This document shows positions 56,704 to 64,000 of a stretch of 64,000 nucleotides of DNA, piece by piece. The notes beneath the pieces are model-generated. The model ran no database searches. It was not told the DNA's origin and saw only the letters and a list, made by a program, of their open reading frames with translations. Where the stretch lies: assembly GCA_024500155.1 (NCBI GenBank), contig CM044876.1, forward strand, positions 14,198,001 to 14,262,000, in the 5' to 3' direction. Position numbers and translations under genes: made by a program. Each line of letters begins with the position of its first letter. Position 1 is the stretch's first letter. This DNA comes from Chenopodium formosanum. Its lineage: Eukaryota > Streptophyta > Magnoliopsida > Caryophyllales > Amaranthaceae.

Positions 56704-58275
56704 GGAAAATTTGTCAAGAATAAGTCAACCTTTGCGTGATTAGCTTAAAATAAGTCAACCTTTCAATTATCTCAAAATAAGTCGACTTTTAAGGAATATT
56801 TTCTTTTGATAAGTCAGATGACCTACAACCTACCAAACAGGTCATTTTTTTTTTATTAAATACCATTTATCAAATTAATTTTTTTAATAATACTCCCTCC
56901 GTTTCACTTTGTTAGTCCCATATACTATTTTAGGCGTTTCAAAATTATATATCCATATGGAATAAATTCCTAACATTATTATAGGGTGAATTATTTTTAT
57001 AAGATGTCAAATGATTTTAATTGGTTAATATATGTGCTAATGGATTGCCAACATGGCAAATTCTTCCAATCAAGATTTATTATAGGCTTAATTAAAACCA
57101 ATTCCCATAAATAAACCAATAAAACAGGAAAAAGACAAAACATTAATTACAAATATGTAATCAAATTCCAAATTACTAAGATTCCTCCTTTTCTTATTTT
57201 AAGTGATTGATTCCAAAAGGGACTAACAAAGTAAAACGGAGGGAGTATTAAATTTGATTAAGTAACTATAATTATACCTGTTAAAAAAATTAACTATAAT
57301 TATACTATTAAATAAACAAATTATTAAAATTAAAAAAAAAAAACAGCCTTCCCCTTCCACGCACCCATCGCCAGCCCCTACTAGCTGCCGGCGACGGCGA
57401 CCACCTCCCTATCCCGACGCGACGACCCCAATCCCCTCCCTTTCCCAGCCATAACGAAACCCACGAATTCTCTTTCCTCCTCTTCCTCGATCAAAACCAT
57501 CATCATTTCCTTCACTCATCGGCTCCGACATCCACTCTTTCATTGACGACCTCGTTGACGCTCTTCTCCGGCGGCCATTCACAGCATCAATGTTGCGCCG
57601 GTGACGACCTCGTCGAATCACTGTTTCATCGACTTTCTCTCGCATCCATCTCATTACCTCTACTTTCCTCCGCCCCCTTCTTCTACTGAGTTCGGTGAAG
57701 CGCTAAACAGTCACCTAATCCGGCCATTACTGAATTTCTTGGAAGAGGCGAATTCCTCTTTCTTGGTGAATATTCATCCCTCGTCCCCCACCTGGATCGA
57801 CCCCCCTCCCAGAAAACTCGTTTAGGGAGATTTCGGGGGTTGGGTTTAAGTTTTGGGGGTTGGGTTTTAGGACGGGAATGGAGAAAGAGAGGGGATGGGG
57901 TAGCCGCGATGAAGGAGTGAGGTGATCGCCGGCCGTCGGCCGCCGGAAGGGAGAGGGGGCTGGCTGTGGGTGGTGGCTGAGATTTTTCTTTTTTAGTTTA
58001 TTTTATTTATTTTGATATACTTATTTAATTATTGATTGAATTTTTTAAATAATCAATCAAAAAACAAATCTTGATTTTTTTTTTTTAAAAAAGGACCAAC
58101 CATATAATGACACGTATCATACTTTACCTTAATAACCGGTTAACTTTTAATTCAACAGGTTTTGGCTCATTTTAAGAAGATATCTATTATAAGTTGACTT
58201 ATTTTGAGTTAATCAAAAGGTTGGCTTATTTTAAGTTAACCACGCAAAGGTTGACTTGTTCTTGACAACTTTTCC
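56704..58275. mobile_element. Mutator-like TIR element C with a nested MITE
   Basis: The ~110-bp ends are inverted copies beginning GGAAAA and containing AGTCAACCTTTGCGTG and AAAATAAGTC. Flanking 9-mers AATAATCTA (56695-56703) and AAAAATCTA (58276-58284) match 8 of 9. The core 57345-57985 is GC-rich with CGACGGCGACCACC and GGGGGTTGGGTTT. Right-hand motifs GACCAACCATATAATGACAC and ATAACCGGTTAAC correspond to those of elements A and B. Confidence 0.85.
56893..57245. mobile_element. Stowaway-type MITE nested in element C
   Basis: CTCCCTCCGTTTCACTTTGT on the left, AACAAAGTAAAACGGAGGGAG on the right, with TA flanks and the inner pair TTAGTCCCAT/GGGACTAA. Confidence 0.85.
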
Positions 58276-58284
58276 AAAAATCTA

Positions 58285-59005
58285 TATAAGTGTAAATTAC
58301 AAGGTTCAATTAAGAATAAAAAATAATAATAAGATACTCAAAGAATAACTCAATAATAATTTGACAATGACAATTACCGTTTTAAAAAATTTTACAAAAA
58401 TTTATCGATTGCACGTCTACAACAGTTTCTACTTGGGGCAAGGCCCATGCTACTTACTAGTTACTAATTATTTATCCCTAGACTCTAGTGTATGTAGCTC
58501 TGCCTACACTCCCTCTTAAACGATGTGTTTAGCCTCCCACTACCCCCAGTACCTAAACCTATCAAAATGACACGCTTCACAAAACCATCGAGATTATCGC
58601 TCGCCGACATTGAGATCTCTAGTAAGTAATAATTTGACAATTGAATACTCCCCACTCTACCACCATGGCTCCATGGTTCTGCACTTCTGCATTCCCAAAC
58701 CTCCAATGTTGGAATACTTCTTTTGACAATGGCAGAAAGGAATAATCATATGTGTTAATGTGTTACTTAGAAGTGTGTGATTTGTTCTTCTTTTAGTCAT
58801 TTCCATGGAATATGCGATCAACACAAATCTCGTTGATCGATTTTTCCCATTAACTTTTGTCTCTCTTAAATTTTTAGTCTCTAATAATACTACTTTAATT
58901 TCTCATTCTAATAGACTTATCATAAGCATAGCTGCTTTCTTTTTCTTTCCCAAATCTAGAAAGAAGATTTTTCGTAATTCGTAAATTCCAAAATAAAAAA
59001 AAACT
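58285..59005. other. Intergenic stretch
   Basis: A Helitron-like GGGGCAAGGCCCATGCTACT block then ACTAG lies at 58435-58462. The minus-strand frame at 58485-58706 shows no known domain. Confidence 0.4.
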
Positions 59006-59150
59006 AAAACTTACACATAGCTCTTGAAATGAACATTTAATGATACAAAAATGAACATATGTTGAAAAAGGAATAACTATAAAACTTACACATAGCTCTT
59101 GAAATGAACATTTAATGATACAAAAATGAACATATGTTGAAACACGAATA
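59006..59150. repeat. 75-bp tandem duplication with ATGAACAT words
   Basis: Unit 59006-59080 (AAAACTTACACATAGCTCTT...) is repeated from 59081, nearly identical until ~59142. More ATGAACAT copies follow to 59370. Confidence 0.9.
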
Positions 59151-59399
59151 AACAAAAATGTACATTGGATGATGCAATACTTCTAATAATAAAAATGATT
59201 TGAACGCAGCAATCCATATAAATAAATAATTTTGCTCTCATTTTTATTAATAAAAAAAATTCTTAAAATGCAATTCATAAAATGTACTTCGTATTAGTTT
59301 GAACAAAAACTCCTTATTATAAAAATGAACATCTAATGATTTATAAATGAACATTTATCAATATAGAAATGAACATATTATAAAAATTTACAGAAATTC

Positions 59400-59774
59400 A
59401 TAAATGAAAAGGGGCGGGGCGGGGCACGCGCGGAGGGGTGGGGGGTGCAGGCAGTGTTCCCTGCCATAGAGTCTAGGTAAAAATTTGTAAACTTCCTCAT
59501 TATTCATCGGAATTGGGCTTATAATATATCGTTGGAAAGGTCTTTCAAGCCCCATCCAACTACACCATTATTGGACCCTTATCATGGACCAAACTAAACT
59601 GGATTGGACGTTTTCATAAAATAGAGTGGGTTTTCGAAAACAGAAAGAAAGAATTTTAATAAAAACTAACCGCAACACTTGACTTTTCCACTTTCACCTC
59701 ATTCGATTATGATTCCACGCGAAAGGTATTCATCACTGGGTTTGGTTTTGGGGAGACACAAATGGGTGTCTACA
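59400..59774 (-). mobile_element. Partial LTR, minus orientation, related to the 27.7 kb LTR
   Basis: On the minus strand it begins TGTAGACACCCATTTGTGTC and contains ACCTTTCCAACGATATATTA then CCCAATTCCG, matching the corresponding part of 27742-29346. It is truncated after a GC-rich spike (59410-59460, GGGGCGGGGCGGGGCACGCG). Confidence 0.6.
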
Positions 59775-59795
59775 ATACTCTAAATGGGGGAGGAT

Positions 59796-60567
59796 TGTTG
59801 GAGAATTTAGAGTATTTAGTTGATTATTATTCATGTTATGTTAAGTTTAAGTCATTTGGTTAAGGTGTCATGACTTAGACACATATGATTAAGGTAGTAG
59901 TATACAACTAATCAAGAGAAAAGATTTTAGTTTCGGTTTCTCTTGCATTAGTATGGTAGTTTCTTGATGCATTATAAATTGTGTATCAATTGATGACTAA
60001 TTATGCATTGTTTAATGCATGTCTTAATACATTGTTTAAGACATGTTTTAATGCATTGCTTTAGTTTCATATCTCTTGATAACATTGCTGGTTAATGCAT
60101 TGTTATTACTTAATGCATGTCTTAATGCATTGTTAAAAGTATGTTTTATGACATTAATCAACGGATGACATAAAACATTGTTTTAATGCATGACTAAATG
60201 CATTGTTACGTTTTGTAAAATGTAATACATACTACTATCTTATACATATATGAGAAACTCCTCATATGATGAATGAAGGTTGAGAGATGAAATATAATTT
60301 CTATCTTATCACTTTGGCATAGAGAGTTATTATTAGTTGTTCATTTTCACAAAATCACAAACACTTTTATACATTGAATTGCTATTATCCTACAAGTAAT
60401 AGTAATTGTTCTTCGTTGTATCTCCTGAGTAATTTCCGTGATACCCGGTTGTAGTATAGGGTCGGAATTATACTTTTGGGAAAGTGATCCCGTTCACGCC
60501 TTGAAGGTTTTTCCAATAATTTCGTTTACATTCTTTGTGACCCTTGTTTACTAGAAAATCCCCAACA
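59796..60567 (+). mobile_element. Ty1/copia-type 3' LTR
   Basis: Begins TGTTGGAGAATTTAG and ends TCCCCAACA, giving the TGTTGG/CCAACA ends usual for Copia. Just before it is AAATGGGGGAGGAT, a polypurine tract, so it is a 3' LTR whose internal region is almost entirely missing. The middle (59950-60200) holds irregular TTAATGCATTGTTTAA repeats. No matching target duplication was seen. Confidence 0.72.
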
Positions 60568-61153
60568 TAATACTCCGTATGTAAGGAATAAACACAATGA
60601 CCAAATAAGAAGGAAAATTGTATATTACATGTACTCCATATTAAATATTCTCTAAGAAGAGTTTTTGACGAAAATATAAATTTTGGCGACAAAATTTATA
60701 ACCTAGAGATGACACATGTGTCATCTTTGATTTCCCTTTAGTATAGTAGTTAGGCTATATGTTACTTTATTTTTTACAGAAATTTTAATAATTACTTAAT
60801 ATAAATTCATTAAAAAATAATAGATTATATATGAAAGATATATAGTAATAAATATGATTGTCAAATTGGAAATAATTTGAATATTTTGCACCATTAGATA
60901 CATCTTAGGCTACAAATAGTTTTCTTGAATATTTTGCACCAAAAAAAGAAATAATCGGGAAAATTTTTCACAAGGTAATGACAATTGTCATAAAGTATTC
61001 GCTTTTATTATAAGTTATAGAAGCTGATTGTATTTTTAATAGTTAAATTACCGTGCATGGCACGAGAGCTAATCGAGTATAATACTAATAAAACATACAC
61101 CAGAAATGGCACATGTCATTTCTTGGTGCTGTTTTTTCACTCCAAAATCACCC
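60568..61153 (+). repeat. Left arm of a large inverted repeat
   Basis: Read inverted, this matches 62096-62190 plus 62780-63212: TACTCCGTATGTAAGGAATA, ACACATGTGTCATC, CACAAGGTAATGACAATTGT, ACCGTGCATGGCACG and TTTCTTGGTGCTGTTTT appear in mirrored order. Within the arm, ACCGTGCATGGCACG then CTAATCGAG at ~61048-61077 looks like a decayed Helitron 3' end. Confidence 0.82.
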
Positions 61154-62095
61154 CACAATTTTTTTTTCATTTTTTTTTTCTATTTTAAGTCATCACTCGT
61201 TATAATATATGCACAAAATCATCACCAAACCATAATTGTGGTAATTTATATTCACCTACTTTACATATCTATAATTAAATATTTTTCATATATACTTCCT
61301 TTTTTTTTATAGCTACAACACTTCTCTTTTCACACTTATCAATGCATGTTTTCAATTGCTAATATCTTTAATTAATAATATGTAAAAATGATAAACCTTA
61401 GATATTAAAATTGTATACATCGAGACGAATCTAACAAGATCCCACTTGGCTATATTTTTACTTAAGTATAAATCGTCAAAGCTAGTCAGAGTGAAACACA
61501 TGAATAGTGTAAAGTCAAACTGTTGCAACCATAAAAAACGGAGGAATTATTACATTAAATTTATAAATATTACGGAGTATTTAGTATTCAGTACATCATA
61601 TCTTTAAATAGCATAATAAATCATGATTTATTCTTTCAAATTTATTAACTATTACTTAAACAGGTTATGCTTACATTATTTTGGACACATGTCGAGTTAT
61701 CATTAAAAAAATTCTCACTAAAACAATATATGATGTCAACTTTATGGTTTTTTTTTTTTTTTTTTTTATTGTTTTACACCTACTTAGCTTATTTTTAGAA
61801 GTACGTTGTACAACTTTATTGGAAAAATGTAATATAATGTATTTTACTTCTAGATATTTTCAACATAACTAATCAACTAGTCCGTATATATTTTCTTTTC
61901 TCTCAATTTTTAATTTTAATAATTTTTCTTATATTATTTCATTTTTCTTATACACATTGCAATTGTTTGCTACGTACATCACAATTTAATTATGGAAAAA
62001 AATTTGTCGCTACCGTACATCGCACGGGCACTAATCTAGTAATGAGTAATGTGAGTGACATTGACTTAAATTAGAAAATAAATATGAAAAAATAT
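61154..62095. other. Spacer of the inverted repeat
   Basis: AT-rich, no gene. A Helitron 3' end (CGTACATCGCACGGGCACTA then CTAG at 62036-62039) lies near its right side. A truncated MITE-like stretch is at 61297-61575. Confidence 0.5.
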
Positions 62096-62820
62096 GGGGG
62101 GGGGTGATTTTGGAGTGATAAAACAGCACCAAGAAATGACATGAGTCATTTATGATGTATGTTTTAGTATTATACTAGCTTAAGGCCCGTGCCATTCACG
62201 GTAAGTTAATTTTTTTATAAGAAAGTTAATTATATCTAAAAATAAAATTTGATAAAACATGCACCAAAAAGTGGGGCACAGGGTGGCGCGCCCGCGCTTG
62301 GGAGCAGAGCATCTCTTCCTCTATTCGACCAAGCTCATCCTCATGCGCTCCACTTGGTAATGTTGATGAACACTAGGGTAGGCAGTCTTGAAATGGCTTC
62401 CATGGTGAGTTCGACACCAAAAATGGTGCCCCCACCACATGAGTGCACCAACTCATAAACTTACTTGCACCTTGTGTTTCTTCAAACTTGAACCCCAAAT
62501 GGCAAGCAAGAGGCATCCAAAATGATGAGAGATACGAGAAGAAAACTCGGGAATCCTTGGGACACAATCTCAACCTGAAAAATGAACGAAAACAAACAAA
62601 TAAATGGGAAAAAGGCAAAATAAACCAAGAAATGCATAAAAATAGAAAATCAACCAAAAAAAATGCAAACTAAGAAAATAAAGAACAAATCTAAAGGAAA
62701 ACTAAGGAAAAGAGACATAAAAGAGCATAAATTCGACCCTAAAGAGAATTAAATGAGTGCCATAAATGACACTCATCAATGACAATTGTCATTACCTTGT
62801 GAAAAATTTTCTCGCCAACT

Positions 62821-62856
<36 letters not shown>

Positions 62857-63212
62857 TTGGTGCAAATTATTCAGGAAAACTATTTGTAGCCTAAGATGTA
62901 TTATTTCCAATTTGACAATCATATTTATTCCTATATATCTTTCATATATTTTGTATTATTTTTTAATGAATATATATTAAGTAATTATTAAAAGTTCTTT
63001 AAAAAATAAAGTAACATATAACTTAACTATACTAAAGGGAAATCAAAGGTGACATGTGTCATCTCTAGGTTATAAATTTTTTCGCCAAAATTAATATTTT
63101 GGTCAAAAAAATCTTCTTAGAGAATATATAATACGGAGTACATGTAATATACAATTTTCCTTCCTATTTGGTCATTATGTTTATTCCTTACATACGGAGT
63201 ATAATACTATAT
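62096..63212 (-). repeat. Right arm of the large inverted repeat, with an insertion
   Basis: Inverted counterpart of 60568-61153, interrupted between ~62215 and 62779. Also carries a poly-T tract (62822-62854) absent from the left arm, and a minus-strand Helitron 3' end with CTAG at 62175-62178. Confidence 0.82.
62260..62779 (-). mobile_element. LTR fragment inserted in the right arm
   Basis: On the minus strand it begins TGATGAGTGTCATTTATGGC, the same start type as the LTR at 36227 (GTGCCATTTATGGC). Its sequence is absent from the left arm, which proves insertion. It is truncated on the left near the GCGCGCCCGCGC block (62288). Confidence 0.6.
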
Positions 63213-63329
63213 CACATAGTATATTTTTGTCAATTATTTTACTTATTATTTTTTTTTTTTTACAATTCTTAATTTTAAGAATACATACAGTACTAATTAT
63301 TGTGTTACACTAATAATAATTTTGAAAAT

Positions 63330-63664
63330 TATTGGGGTGTTACACTGTTAGATCTACTTTAATTAATGAATTGCGAGAGCCTATTAATCATCTTATATGT
63401 GCAATGTTGATTATTGATTGTTATGTTTTATCCCGAAATATTAATTATTATGAACCTGTGACCCTAGGCCTTGTAATAATTGATTTCTCCCTCTTAGTTT
63501 AGTTCCCTTAATAACAACAATTTGATTACTTGATAATTTAGATTATAATAATTAATTAGAAATAGAATGACTTGTTTCCCTGTGGGTTCGACCCTACTTC
63601 CGTATCTACCTTAGTTAGAGGACTTAGGTAATATTTTTGATTAGGTGATACGACTTTAGCCTAT
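63330..63664 (+). mobile_element. 3' part of an LTR
   Basis: Contains CCCTGTGGGTTCGACCCTAC, a motif common near the 3' end of plant Ty3/gypsy LTRs, and ends TTTAGCCTATCA. It abuts a LINE fragment directly. Confidence 0.5.
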
Positions 63665-64000
63665 CAATTGCTTTTAGTCAATGTGTTCCGGAGGATTGGA
63701 GGCAAGCTATAATTGACACTTTAGGTGTTCGTGAGGTGGAGAAACATGAGCAGTATTTGGGACTTCCGACTGTCATTGGTAAATCCAAAAAAGCTATCTT
63801 TGCGTTTTTAAAGGAAATAATATGGAAGAAGTTAAATGGGTGGAAGGAGAGGTTGCTTTCTAAGCCGGGAAAAGAAGTTCTCATTAAACCCGTAGCACAA
63901 GCCATTCCCATATATATGATGAGTATGTTTAAAATTCCGGATAGCCTCATTGATGAAATTCATATTCTTTTGAATAGGTTTTGGTGGGGTTCGAGGGAAA
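63655..64000 (+). pseudogene. LINE reverse-transcriptase C-terminal fragment, runs off the window
   Basis: One open frame reads FSLSIAFSQCVPEDWRQAII, HEQYLGLPTVIGKSKKAIFA, KKLNGWKERLLSKPGKEVLI and KPVAQAIPIYMMSMFKIPDS, ending in LLNRFWWGS. This is the conserved region after the RT catalytic domain in plant L1-type elements. The N-terminal endonuclease and RT core are absent on the left, where LTR sequence begins, so it is 5' truncated or interrupted. No stop occurs inside the window. Confidence 0.9.

Overview
This window looks like nuclear DNA of a flowering plant, probably a eudicot. It has AT-rich intergenic DNA, spliced genes with GT-AG introns, and plant-specific families (NETWORKED/KIP1, classical AGP, CNX2, YUCCA). 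It is crowded with Stowaway-type MITEs carrying CTCCCTCCGT ends, Helitrons, hAT-like and Mutator-like elements, and LTR and LINE fragments. The repeat style, including frequent TACGGAGTA tags, suggests Caryophyllales (spinach, beet or goosefoot relatives), but that is an inference. No CRISPR array, operon, tRNA gene or rDNA unit is visible. The only 5S-like sequence lies inside a Cassandra-type LTR.

Layout. 1-7.5 kb: nested transposons, including a Cassandra-like solo LTR split by a 2.45 kb solo LTR, Helitrons and MITEs. 7.5-13.5 kb: a NET3-like actin-binding protein gene (+, 2 exons, 478 aa) and a single-exon classical arabinogalactan protein gene (-). 15.96-23.3 kb: the molybdenum-cofactor gene CNX2 (-, five coding exons plus an upstream non-coding exon, 404 aa) with a 4.8 kb intron. 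25.1-39.9 kb: a transposon graveyard. It holds a LINE endonuclease fragment, LTRs, a FAR1-like pseudogene, a B3-domain pseudogene, and a broken multi-exon Ulp1-protease gene of the kind carried by plant MULEs. Degenerate CTGAC-type repeats run through it, a roughly 1.2 kb segment is tandemly duplicated, and a TIR element sits in the Ulp1 catalytic core. 40-48.7 kb: MITEs, a Helitron, a second GGAAAA-ended TIR element, a Pack-MULE carrying a PEPC-kinase-like fragment, and a duplicate of the YUCCA upstream region. 48.8-54.4 kb: a four-exon YUCCA-type flavin monooxygenase gene (+, 383 aa). 54.9-64 kb: TIR elements, a Copia LTR, a large inverted repeat, and a LINE reverse-transcriptase fragment leaving the right edge.

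The four host genes are unrelated: cytoskeleton, cell surface, Moco synthesis and auxin synthesis. They are islands in transposon-rich DNA and do not form a pathway. The most interesting structure is a set of three Mutator-like TIR elements near 33, 42 and 57 kb. They share GGAAAA ends, imperfect 9-bp target duplications and a common internal layout with GC-rich gene-like cores, while the rest of their TIRs has diverged. Positions and splice sites were read by eye, so transposon boundaries may be off by a few bases.
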